This document shows positions 8,729 to 16,263 of a stretch of 50,521 nucleotides of DNA, piece after piece. A program made the position numbers and the translations under genes. Origin of the DNA: Sphingomonas bacterium (GTDB lineage: Bacteria > Pseudomonadota > Alphaproteobacteria > Sphingomonadales > Sphingomonadaceae); contig NZ_JAQGKZ010000101.1 in assembly GCF_028289855.1 (NCBI RefSeq), forward strand, positions 1-50,521. The letters run 5' to 3'. The notes under the pieces were generated by a model that saw nothing but the letters and a program-made list of their open reading frames with translations, did not search any database and was not told where the DNA came from. The first letter of the stretch is position 1; the number at the start of each line of letters is the position of its first letter.

Positions 8729-10116
8729 CAGCGCGCGCCCTCGGGCCACAGCACGACGCGGATCGTCTGGAGGATGATCAGCAGGTCGAGGAACGGCGAG
8801 TAATTTTTGGCGTAATACAAATCGTATTCGAGCTTCTGCCGGCTGTCCTCGATCGACGCGCCGTACGGATAGTTGATCTGCGCCCAGCCGGTGATCCCCG
8901 GCTTCACCATGTGGCGCTCGGCGTAATAATTGAGCTGCTGCTCGAGATCCTCGACGAACTGCGGGCGCTCGGGGCGCGGGCCGACGAAGCTCATCTCGCC
9001 CTTGAGCACGCTCCAACATTGCGGCAGCTCGTCGAGCCGCACCTTGCGGATGAAGCGCCCGACGCGCGTGATCCGCGGATCGTCCTTCTCCGCCCACACC
9101 GCCTGGCCGTTGACCTCGGCATCGACCCGCATCGATCGCAATTTGATGCAATCGAACCCGACGCCGTACAGCCCGACGCGGCGCTGGCGATAGAAAGCCG
9201 GGCCCTTGCTTTCCAGCTTCACCGCGATTGCCGTCGCGATGATGATCGGGCCGGTGAGCAAGAGCAACAGCACGCTGGCGGTGATATCGAACAGCCGCTT
9301 GAACACGCTCGACAGCATCCGTCCCGAGGAAAATCCGTCGGAAAAGATCAGCCAGCTTGGATTGACCGATTGCAAGTCGACGCGGCCGGTCTCGCGTTCG
9401 AGAAAGGTCGAGATTTCGTTGACGTGGACCCCGGTGGTCTTGATCCGCAGCAAATCCTTGAGCGGCAATGCGTTGCGCCGTTCCTCGAGCGCGAGCACGA
9501 CTTCGCTGGCGTTGAGCAGCACGACATGGTCGGCCAGATTATAGATCGCGTCGCGCGCGATCGCTTCGGGAATGACGCGGTTGGTCTCGCTCATCGACAG
9601 ATAGCCGACGACGACGAACGCCGACCCCGGCTGCGCGGCCAGCGCCTTGAGCCGCGCCGCGCGCGGCCCGGCGCCCATCACCACGATCCGGCGCTTGAAC
9701 ACATGCCCGCCGAGCAACTTGCCGAGCAGCACGCGCAAAACGATCAGCGCGACCGCCGACAGTCCCATCGCGTAGAGCAGGTTGGAGCGCCAGAAACTGA
9801 GCCCCGGTGACACGAAGAACACCACCGACAGGAAGATCACCCCGAGCGAAATCGCCACCAGGATCCGCGCCGTCGCGCGGCGCAACGATTGCAGTGCGTC
9901 GGCGCCGTACACCCCGACCGCGACCATCGCGACTTCGAGCGCGCCGGCATAGACCGCCAGTTGCGGCAACCGCGTGCGCATCGGCTCGACCAGGCTGCCG
10001 AGCTGGTGCAGGCGCAACGAATAGCCGACCTCCATCGCCGCGATCAGCAGCGCGACGTCGAGCAACCCCAGAAACAGAACGGCGTGCGGCACATAGTGCT
10101 TGAACAGCCTGATCAT
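8728..10116 (-). CDS. Polyprenyl glycosylphosphotransferase (PEP-CTERM-associated initiating sugar transferase)
   Basis: Inner-membrane enzyme of 462 aa that would transfer a sugar phosphate to undecaprenyl phosphate, the first step of exopolysaccharide repeat assembly. The N-terminal half has four membrane segments and a CoA-binding-like domain. The C-terminal catalytic half shows the hallmark KRLFDITAS, FYRQRRVGL, KLRSM, IRKVRLDELPQ, MSFVGPRPERP and PGITGWAQIN blocks of the WbaP/EpsB family. The start is ATG at 10116 with GAGGCG seven bases upstream. As first gene of the overlapping chain with prsK and prsR it matches the PEP-CTERM-linked TIGR03013-type family. The sugar specificity cannot be read. 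Confidence 0.9.
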   Translation of the reverse strand: MIRLFKHYVPHAVLFLGLLDVALLIAAMEVGYSLRLHQLGSLVEPMRTRLPQLAVYAGALEVAMVAVGVYGADALQSLRRATARILVAISLGVIFLSVVFFVSPGLSFWRSNLLYAMGLSAVALIVLRVLLGKLLGGHVFKRRIVVMGAGPRAARLKALAAQPGSAFVVVGYLSMSETNRVIPEAIARDAIYNLADHVVLLNASEVVLALEERRNALPLKDLLRIKTTGVHVNEISTFLERETGRVDLQSVNPSWLIFSDGFSSGRMLSSVFKRLFDITASVLLLLLTGPIIIATAIAVKLESKGPAFYRQRRVGLYGVGFDCIKLRSMRVDAEVNGQAVWAEKDDPRITRVGRFIRKVRLDELPQCWSVLKGEMSFVGPRPERPQFVEDLEQQLNYYAERHMVKPGITGWAQINYPYGASIEDSRQKLEYDLYYAKNYSPFLDLLIILQTIRVVLWPEGAR

Positions 10117-10174
10117 CGTCTTGCGCCTCGTGACCGCTGCGGCGTGTAAGCTTTTCCGACAGGGTCAGGCGCGG

Positions 10175-10191
10175 TGTCGCAGAAATTGACA
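10175..10191. promoter_or_regulatory. Possible operator: TGTC-N9-GACA palindrome upstream of the exopolysaccharide operon
   Basis: A symmetric pair of half sites, TGTC and GACA nine bases apart, lies in an AT-richer stretch 59 bp upstream of the glycosyltransferase start. It has the form of a dimeric regulator site. No regulator is assigned and the half sites are short, so chance is possible. Confidence 0.3.
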
Positions 10192-10222
10192 AATAAAGGC
10201 TGAATGCGAAGTTCGACGCACC

Positions 10223-10414
10223 CTAATGATGAACGGGCGGGCGGGGCCGACGAGGCGGCGGCGCCGGAAGTGTGGCCGGCGTGGTTCCCGCCGTATTCAT
10301 CGGCGGGCTGGGGAGCGGCGGAGGTTTAAAAACCGGCGGCTTCTTTTGTGCCAACGCGCCGCTCGCGGCCAAAAGTATCGCAGCAGCCGCTCCAACAATC
10401 AGTGCAGTCTTCAT
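10223..10414 (-). CDS. Small secreted proline-rich protein
   Basis: A 63-aa protein with a clear signal peptide (MKTALIVGAAAAILLAASGALA, cleavage after ALA near residue 22), followed by a mature part dominated by proline (KPPVFKPPPLPSPP, then APPPRRPRPPVHH). The ATG at 10414 has AGGAGA five bases upstream; upstream in-frame starts lack a site. It precedes the exopolysaccharide operon in the same direction, 106 bp away. No known domain is recognised; a role in the periplasm or envelope is inferred only from the export signal and composition. Confidence 0.7.
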   Translation of the reverse strand: MKTALIVGAAAAILLAASGALAQKKPPVFKPPPLPSPPMNTAGTTPATLPAPPPRRPRPPVHH

Positions 10415-10482
10415 AAAGCTCTCCTGCATGTCAGACAGGCTATGGCGTGGCCTTTTCTCGGTCAACGCATTGTGTCCATACC

Positions 10483-10508
10483 GGAACTATCTGAGCCGCG
10501 AAACCGTC
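10483..10508 (+). promoter_or_regulatory. Possible EcfG-type general stress promoter before manC
   Basis: GGAAC at 10483-10487 is followed after exactly 17 bases by CGTC at 10505-10508, close to the GGAAC-N16/17-CGTT pattern of alphaproteobacterial EcfG promoters. It sits about 70 bp before the manC start in the right direction. The second element deviates by one base, so this is a candidate only. Confidence 0.35.
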
Positions 10509-10579
10509 AGCACGCTTTCGCGTTTGGGCAAATCCGGAGAACGCCCCTACATAGACGCAGAAGCAATCGAGGACCGTGC

Positions 10580-11629
10580 ATGGCCGAGCCGACGACGATC
10601 ATTCCTGTCATCCTGTCGGGCGGGTCGGGCACGCGGTTGTGGCCGATATCGACGCCCGAAAAGCCCAAGCAATTGCTCGCGCTGACCGCCGACGAGACGA
10701 TGCTGCAACTGACCGCGCGGCGCACCGCGGGCGAGGCGTTCGGTGCGCCGATCGTCGTCGCCAATGCGCGGCATGCCGACGAGATCGAGGCGCAACTAGG
10801 CGATATCGGCGCCAGCGACTGGACGCTGATCCTCGAACCGGTCGCGCGCAACACCGCGCCGGCGATCGCGCTCGCCGCGCTGGCGGCGAACAGCGATGCG
10901 GCGTTGCTGGTCATGCCGTCGGACCATGTCATCGCCGATGTCGACGCTTTCCACGCCGCGGTGCAAGCGGCGCTGCCGATGGTCGAGCAAGGCTGGCTGG
11001 TGACCTTCGGGATCGATCCGCATGCGGCGGAGACCGGCTATGGCTGGATCCATGTCGGCGACGGCATCGCCCCGCGCGTCCACCGTGTCGCGAGCTTCGT
11101 CGAGAAACCGCCCAGGGATCGCGCCGAGGCGATGCTCGCGGCCGGCGACCATGTCTGGAACGGCGGGATATTTCTGTTCCGCGCCGACGCGTTCCTCGGC
11201 GCGCTGGCGGTCCATGCCCCCGACATGCTGCATGCCGCGCAACAGGCGCTGCTCAAGGGCCGGACCGAGGGTTCGCGCCTCCATCCCGACGCCGACGCCT
11301 TCGCCGCCTCGCCGTCGGAATCGGTCGACTATGCGGTTATGGAAAAGGCCGAACGAGTCGCGGTGGTGCCGGTCAGCATGGGGTGGAGCGACCTCGGCAG
11401 CTGGGACGCGCTCCACGAGATCAGCCATTGCGACGCGAACGGCAACGCCTGCAAGGGCGATGTCGTCGCGATCGAGACCGAGAACTGCCTGGTTCGGGCC
11501 GATGGCGTCCGCATCGCGCTGGTCGGCGTGACCGACTTGATCGTGGTGGCGAACGGCAAGGACGTCCTCGTCATGCCCCGCGGGCGCAGTCAGGAAGTGA
11601 AGAAGCTTATCGAGGCGATGAAGGACTGA
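10580..11629 (+). CDS. manC: Mannose-1-phosphate guanylyltransferase (short form)
   Basis: Cytoplasmic enzyme of 349 aa making GDP-mannose from mannose-1-phosphate and GTP, a precursor for exopolysaccharide. The N-terminal VILSGGSGTRLWPIS is the nucleotidyltransferase signature, and KPKQLLAL, EPVARNTAPAIALAA, VMPSDHVI and FVEKP follow in the usual order. The length shows the nucleotidyltransferase domain without the C-terminal isomerase domain of bifunctional enzymes. The ATG at 10580 has GAGGA upstream. It sits next to the PEP-CTERM glycosyltransferase operon, in keeping with polysaccharide supply. Its last 23 bp overlap the 3' end of the convergent membrane-protein gene. Confidence 0.92.
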   Translation: MAEPTTIIPVILSGGSGTRLWPISTPEKPKQLLALTADETMLQLTARRTAGEAFGAPIVVANARHADEIEAQLGDIGASDWTLILEPVARNTAPAIALAALAANSDAALLVMPSDHVIADVDAFHAAVQAALPMVEQGWLVTFGIDPHAAETGYGWIHVGDGIAPRVHRVASFVEKPPRDRAEAMLAAGDHVWNGGIFLFRADAFLGALAVHAPDMLHAAQQALLKGRTEGSRLHPDADAFAASPSESVDYAVMEKAERVAVVPVSMGWSDLGSWDALHEISHCDANGNACKGDVVAIETENCLVRADGVRIALVGVTDLIVVANGKDVLVMPRGRSQEVKKLIEAMKD

Positions 11630-13259
11630 CCGGGGGAATGACCGCGATACCGTCGATCAGCTGGATGCGGTTCATCACCGCGAGCGGGATGCGGTTGTCG
11701 AGAATGACGTAGAGCCGCGTCGGATCGATCCGCCCGGCCTGGAATGCTGCGGTATCGGCATCGAGGCGCTTGCGTACGGCGGCAGGTTCGCGCGACGCGT
11801 AGAAATAGCGCAGCGGGACGGGACGCGGCGCGGTGATTGCACGCCAGGTCAATTCGTCGCGCACCGCCTCCTCCAGATAGGGCGTCGCAGGCTCGAACTC
11901 GATCGCGGAGGCGCGAGCGACCATCGCAGCCCAAGCCGGGTCGCGGGTGCAGCGATAGATCTGGTCGCCGGCCGACGCGCTGGTCGCGCGCACCGCAGAC
12001 ACCATCGGCGCGAGGTCGAACAATTGCAGCGCAAGCGCCGCGCCGAGGATCAGGCTGGCGCGCGGCAATCTGCTGGCGACGACGATCGCGGCAAGCGCGA
12101 TTACATAGCCGACTGGCCAGAACAGCCGCCCGCCTGCGCGCACCGGGTCGAGTGCGTCGCGCACGATGTCGGGCAGCGGCCACGCCATCAGTGTCTGACC
12201 GCGCCACACCCAATGCGGTCCGATCGCGACCAGCGTCAGCACGAGGAAAGCGGGCACGAGCCAGAAGAGCGGCAGATCGGCCAATCGCTCGCGCCGCGCG
12301 ACCGCCGCCACGCAAGCGACGACTGCCAGCGCCAGCAGGCCAGCGCCGAGATAATTGAGCCCCTCGAACCCTTGCGCCGATGTCGTGGTCAGCCCCGGCA
12401 GCAGCGCCGAATAATCGGAATTGCCAGGGTTCCATAGCGCATCGAGCGCCATGCCAAACTGGCCGTAGCTACCGGTCGGCAGCGCATCCAAGCCGATGAA
12501 GCCGAGCCACCAGGCGATGCCGACAAGCAGGACCGTCACCGCGCCCGCCCCGACAACTGTGCGCCGCCAGCTTTCAGGCTCGACCACCAGCAACCGCAAC
12601 ACCGCGCTCGCCCAGATCGCCGCCGCCATCACCGTGAGATAGGGATGGACCAGCAGTGCGACGCCGAGCACCGCCGCCCACCAGCCCGGGCGACGCGCGC
12701 GGTCGGGATCGACGAACACCCATAACGCCCACAGGATCAGCCAATGCGCGCACAGGTTCACATGGCCGTACCGCGCTATCAGCGCCGGGCTGACCGCGAG
12801 CAACGCGGTGCCGAGGAAAGCCGCGAGCGGATCGGCGACATAGCGTGTCACAAGCGCTCGGGCGAATATCACCTGCAATGCGATGCAAGCGAACAGCCAC
12901 AGGCCCGTGACTTGCCAGCCGACCGGCAACCCGAACAGCCCGAGCAACAACCCGAGCAGCGGATTGCTATCGGTCAGCGCCAGCGGCAATCCTTCGGGTG
13001 CCATCAGCATCGGGTCATGCAGCCCTGGCCACGTCCCGCCGCGCAGATACGCGATCAGCCCCATGCTGTTCTGCCCGCGATCGCTGCCGTCTAGCAGCCA
13101 GCCGACGTTGCGCGGATCGAGGATCGCGGGGTGCATCCACGCGACGAACATCGCGACGGCAAGCGCGAAGAAGGGGAGCGCATTCCATACCTTCTTGGTT
13201 CCCCGGCGAAGGCCGGGGCCCAGGTGCGCGAACGATAATGGCAGCACGTCGCGCTCCAT
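11607..13259 (-). CDS. Large polytopic membrane protein (DUF6311-like, GT-C-like fold)
   Basis: About 550 aa with ten or more membrane segments in the first 400 residues and a soluble C-terminal part. The pattern resembles DUF6311/GT-C glycosyltransferase-like proteins: an early WLLDGSDRGQNS loop and repeated Trp-rich helices. The ATG at 13259 has GGAAGG eight bases upstream, but residues 14-21 (PGLRRGTK) are encoded by a palindromic repeat, so the true start could be the downstream VWNALPFFAL segment. It converges on manC with a 23-bp overlap. A role in transferring a sugar to a lipid-linked acceptor is plausible from neighbours but unproven. Confidence 0.72.
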   Translation of the reverse strand: MERDVLPLSFAHLGPGLRRGTKKVWNALPFFALAVAMFVAWMHPAILDPRNVGWLLDGSDRGQNSMGLIAYLRGGTWPGLHDPMLMAPEGLPLALTDSNPLLGLLLGLFGLPVGWQVTGLWLFACIALQVIFARALVTRYVADPLAAFLGTALLAVSPALIARYGHVNLCAHWLILWALWVFVDPDRARRPGWWAAVLGVALLVHPYLTVMAAAIWASAVLRLLVVEPESWRRTVVGAGAVTVLLVGIAWWLGFIGLDALPTGSYGQFGMALDALWNPGNSDYSALLPGLTTTSAQGFEGLNYLGAGLLALAVVACVAAVARRERLADLPLFWLVPAFLVLTLVAIGPHWVWRGQTLMAWPLPDIVRDALDPVRAGGRLFWPVGYVIALAAIVVASRLPRASLILGAALALQLFDLAPMVSAVRATSASAGDQIYRCTRDPAWAAMVARASAIEFEPATPYLEEAVRDELTWRAITAPRPVPLRYFYASREPAAVRKRLDADTAAFQAGRIDPTRLYVILDNRIPLAVMNRIQLIDGIAVIPPVSPSSPR

Positions 13260-13302
13260 TATTTCGACCTTCCCGACAGAACCCCGGCCTTCGCCGGGGA
13301 AC
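13198..13302. repeat. Inverted pair of REP-like palindromes (CCCCGGC family)
   Basis: The arms at 13198-13218 and 13282-13302 are perfect 21-bp inverted copies of each other. Each is itself a hairpin (CCCCGGC, 4-base loop, GCCGGGG). The proximal copy falls inside the 5' end of the membrane-protein gene as annotated. The doublet form is that of a REPIN-type element. Confidence 0.75.
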
Positions 13303-13322
13303 GGCTATCTCGATCGGCGCGG

Positions 13323-15179
13323 CTACCCAATCAACGCCTCGACTTGGTCGAGCGTGTCCTTGAACGCCGCGACCACCGCCTGGTACGGCGCCGCCGACGC
13401 CATATCGAGGCCCGCGCGCTTGAGCACGTCGTACGGATAATCCGAACCGCCCGCCTTGAGCACGCTCAGATAATTGTCGCGCTCCTTCGCGCCGCCTTTC
13501 AGGATCGATCGCGCGAAATACGACGCCGCCGAAATGCACGTTGCATATTGATAGACGTAGAAGCTGTTGTAGAAGTGCGGGATATAGGCCCATTCCGACG
13601 CGTAGATGTCGGACACCGCGACCTTCGGCCCGTGATAGCGCTTGAGCAGGTCGAGATACATCGCGCTGAACTTCTCACCAGACAGCCCCTCACCCGCTTC
13701 CGCCTTGTCGTGCGCGGCGAGTTCGAACTCGGCAAACATCGCCTGCCGGTAGAAGGTGCCACGGATGCTTTCGAGCTGTTGGCCGAGATAGAAGAGCTTC
13801 TCCTGCTTTGAGGTGGCCTTCGCGACCATATAATCGGCCAGCAGCACTTCGTTGCAGGTCGAGGCGATCTCCGCGGTGAAGATCGAATAATCGGCCTTTT
13901 CGTAGACCTGGTTCTTGTTGGCGAGCAATGTGTGCATCGCATGGCCCCATTCGTGCGCGTAGGTCGTCAGGCCCGAATAATTCTCGCCGAGATTGAGTAG
14001 CAGGTACGGGTGGACGTCGTACGCCGCGCCGGGGTTCATGTATGCGCCTGATTTCTTGCCCGGACGCGGCAGCGGGTCCATCCACTTGCCCGCGGTCGCC
14101 TTGGCGAAAATGTCGGCATATTCGGGCCCGAGCGGCTTGACCGCCTCGATCACGATCCCGCGCATCTCTGGCACTGTCACCTTCTTGTCGAGCGCGACCA
14201 GCGGCGGATAGATGTCGTAATAGGCCATGTCGGGCAGCCCGAGCATCTTGCGGCGTAGCTCGAAATAGCGGTGGAGTTGCGGCAGGCCGCTATTGGTTTC
14301 CGCCACCAGCGATCGGTACACCGCCTCGGGAACGTTGTTGCCCGACAGTGCGGCGGCGAGCGAGGTGGGGTATTTGCGCGCCTTCTTGCGGTAGATGTCC
14401 GCCTTGACGTGGCTGAGATAGGCGGCGCCGAGCGAGTTCTGGAACTTGCCGTATTCGGCCCAGAACGTGTCGAACACCAGCTTGCGGTCGGCACGGTTGG
14501 GCGCGTCGCGGTTGAGCGTATAGGCCTGGTCGTCGAGCCGGACCTGCTTGCCGGTCGATAGCGTGACGGTCGGCCAGGGAATGTCGGACGCGACGAGTTG
14601 CTCGCGGATGTCGCTCGGCCCGGAGAACGGCGCCCCGACGCCAGCGAGCAAATTCTCGCTCTCGGGACTCAGCGTATGATCGGCCTGGCGCAGCGTATCG
14701 GCCAATGCGAAGTCGAAGCGTTTCTTGAGCGTGGCGTTCGACGCGATGAAGCCGTCGATCTTCGCCTTGCCGATCGTCAGCAATTCGGGGCTGGCCCACG
14801 ACACAGCCTCGCCGAACGCGGTGTACAGGTCGATCGCCTGGGCCTGGCGCTCCTGATTGGCAGATACGCGCAGATCGGCGTCGGCATTGAGGCTGGCATA
14901 GGTGTAAACGCGGCTGATCGTGCGGTTGAGGTCCGACTGGGCGGACATGAACGCGGCGAGCGTGTCGGCGCTTTCGCCCAAGCGTCCCTTATATTTGGTC
15001 AGGCTCGGCACGTCGGCGAGCGCCTTTTTGCGCGCCGCGTCCCATGCCGCGTCGTTCACGAACAGGTCGGTCAGATCCCATTGCGCGCCGCCCGCCGCTT
15101 GCGCCCAAGCGGGCAGTGTGGCGACGAGCCCGGCGAGCGCAGTCGCGGCCAAAGCTTCGCGGCGGGAGAGGTTGGGCAT
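13323..15179 (-). CDS. pepF: Exported oligoendopeptidase F-type metallopeptidase (M3 family)
   Basis: Zinc endopeptidase of 618 aa. The catalytic HEWGH motif is at residues 409-413, with a downstream EIASTCNE segment supplying the third ligand as in M3 peptidases. The length is typical of PepF. Unlike cytoplasmic PepF, it begins MPNLSRREALAATALAGL, a twin-arginine-type signal ending near AWAQAA, so it is probably periplasmic. The ATG at 15179 has GGAG eight bases upstream; the frame extends further upstream but without a good site. It is divergent from the MarR-GNAT gene. It probably degrades short peptides in the envelope. Confidence 0.9.
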   Translation of the reverse strand: MPNLSRREALAATALAGLVATLPAWAQAAGGAQWDLTDLFVNDAAWDAARKKALADVPSLTKYKGRLGESADTLAAFMSAQSDLNRTISRVYTYASLNADADLRVSANQERQAQAIDLYTAFGEAVSWASPELLTIGKAKIDGFIASNATLKKRFDFALADTLRQADHTLSPESENLLAGVGAPFSGPSDIREQLVASDIPWPTVTLSTGKQVRLDDQAYTLNRDAPNRADRKLVFDTFWAEYGKFQNSLGAAYLSHVKADIYRKKARKYPTSLAAALSGNNVPEAVYRSLVAETNSGLPQLHRYFELRRKMLGLPDMAYYDIYPPLVALDKKVTVPEMRGIVIEAVKPLGPEYADIFAKATAGKWMDPLPRPGKKSGAYMNPGAAYDVHPYLLLNLGENYSGLTTYAHEWGHAMHTLLANKNQVYEKADYSIFTAEIASTCNEVLLADYMVAKATSKQEKLFYLGQQLESIRGTFYRQAMFAEFELAAHDKAEAGEGLSGEKFSAMYLDLLKRYHGPKVAVSDIYASEWAYIPHFYNSFYVYQYATCISAASYFARSILKGGAKERDNYLSVLKAGGSDYPYDVLKRAGLDMASAAPYQAVVAAFKDTLDQVEALIG

Positions 15180-15276
15180 GGCGGACTCCGGAAGATCGGT
15201 TGCGGGGTGACCGGCACCTTGTCGCGCATCCACGCGAAAGAAAAGAGTGTTTTGCATCGGCAAGGCACTTGACTCG

Positions 15277-15300
15277 ATAACGTGTTATATATCACGTTAT
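15277..15300. promoter_or_regulatory. Perfect palindrome ATAACGTG-N8-CACGTTAT, likely MarR operator
   Basis: Eight-base arms with an 8-base AT spacer lie 18 bp before the MarR-GNAT start. A TTGACT at 15269-15274 directly upstream resembles a -35 element, so a bound dimer would block transcription. MarR regulators commonly repress their own gene through such sites. It is in the 139-bp divergent gap with pepF. Confidence 0.6.
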
Positions 15301-15318
15301 ACGCATTGGAGGTCGGTT

Positions 15319-16257
15319 ATGCAGGATGTGGTCAAGGCCGAGGGTGCAGTGATGCTCGGCAGTCGGTTGAAACGTCTTGCCGAACGGCTTCAGGCGGGCG
15401 CCGAGCGGATCGCCGCCGATTGCGGCCTGCCGACCCAACCGAGCCAGATGCCGCTGCTGACCGCGCTCCATCGTCACGGTCCGCTGGGCGTCGGCGAGGC
15501 GGTCGACCTGCTCGGGATCAGCCAGCCGGCGGTCACCCGCATTCTGGCGCGACTGGTGGAGATCGGCTTGGCCGAGACGAGCCGCGACGACCGCGACCAA
15601 CGCACCAGAACGATCGCGCTGACCGCGCAGGGGCGTGCGGTGATGGAACAAGCGACGACCATGCTGTGGCCGCGCCTGCGCGCCGCTGTCGCCGAGCTGT
15701 GCGACATCGACGCCCTGCTCGCCCAGATCGATGCGATCGAAACCGCGCTCGCCGCGCGGCCGCTCGACCAGCGGCCGCGCGGCGGGCTACGCATCCTGCG
15801 ATTCAGCGATGATCTCGCGCATCATTTCCACCGCATCAACGCGCAATGGATCGCCGAAATGTACTCGCTTGAGCCGACCGATCTCGACGTGCTGGAAAAT
15901 CCGCGCGAGCGGATCATCGATCCCGGCGGCGACATATTGTTCGTCGAGGATCCCGAACTCGGCATCGTCGGCACGTGCGGGCTGCAGAAGACGGGTGAGC
16001 GCCAGTTCGAGCTGACCAAGATGGGCGTCCTGCCCGAAGCGCGTGGGCGCAAGGCAGGCGAATTCCTGCTCCACGCGATGATCGACCGCGCCTTCGCGCT
16101 GGGCTGCGATCGGCTGTATCTGCTCAGCAACGCCAAGGGCGCGGCGGGCGTACACCTCTACGAGAAAGCCGGGTTCGTCCATGACGCCGGGATCATGGAG
16201 CAATTCGGCCGCCGTTATGCGCGGACCAATGTGGCCATGCGCTATCGCGGGCCATGA
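15319..16257 (+). CDS. MarR-GNAT fusion: regulator with acetyltransferase domain
   Basis: A 312-aa protein. Residues 1-150 form a MarR winged helix: GEAVDLLGISQPAVTRILARL is the recognition region and SRDDRDQRTRTIALT the wing. Residues 155-312 are a GNAT acetyltransferase: KMGVLPEARGRKAGEFLL is the acetyl-CoA loop (R/Q-x-x-G-x-G/A-like), and LYLLSNAKGAAGVHLYEKAGF is motif B. Such fusions are known in bacteria. The ATG at 15319 has GGAGG seven bases upstream. A perfect palindrome in front suggests autoregulation. The acetyl acceptor and the ligand are unknown. Confidence 0.88.
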   Translation: MQDVVKAEGAVMLGSRLKRLAERLQAGAERIAADCGLPTQPSQMPLLTALHRHGPLGVGEAVDLLGISQPAVTRILARLVEIGLAETSRDDRDQRTRTIALTAQGRAVMEQATTMLWPRLRAAVAELCDIDALLAQIDAIETALAARPLDQRPRGGLRILRFSDDLAHHFHRINAQWIAEMYSLEPTDLDVLENPRERIIDPGGDILFVEDPELGIVGTCGLQKTGERQFELTKMGVLPEARGRKAGEFLLHAMIDRAFALGCDRLYLLSNAKGAAGVHLYEKAGFVHDAGIMEQFGRRYARTNVAMRYRGP

Positions 16258-16263
16258 TCGCAA

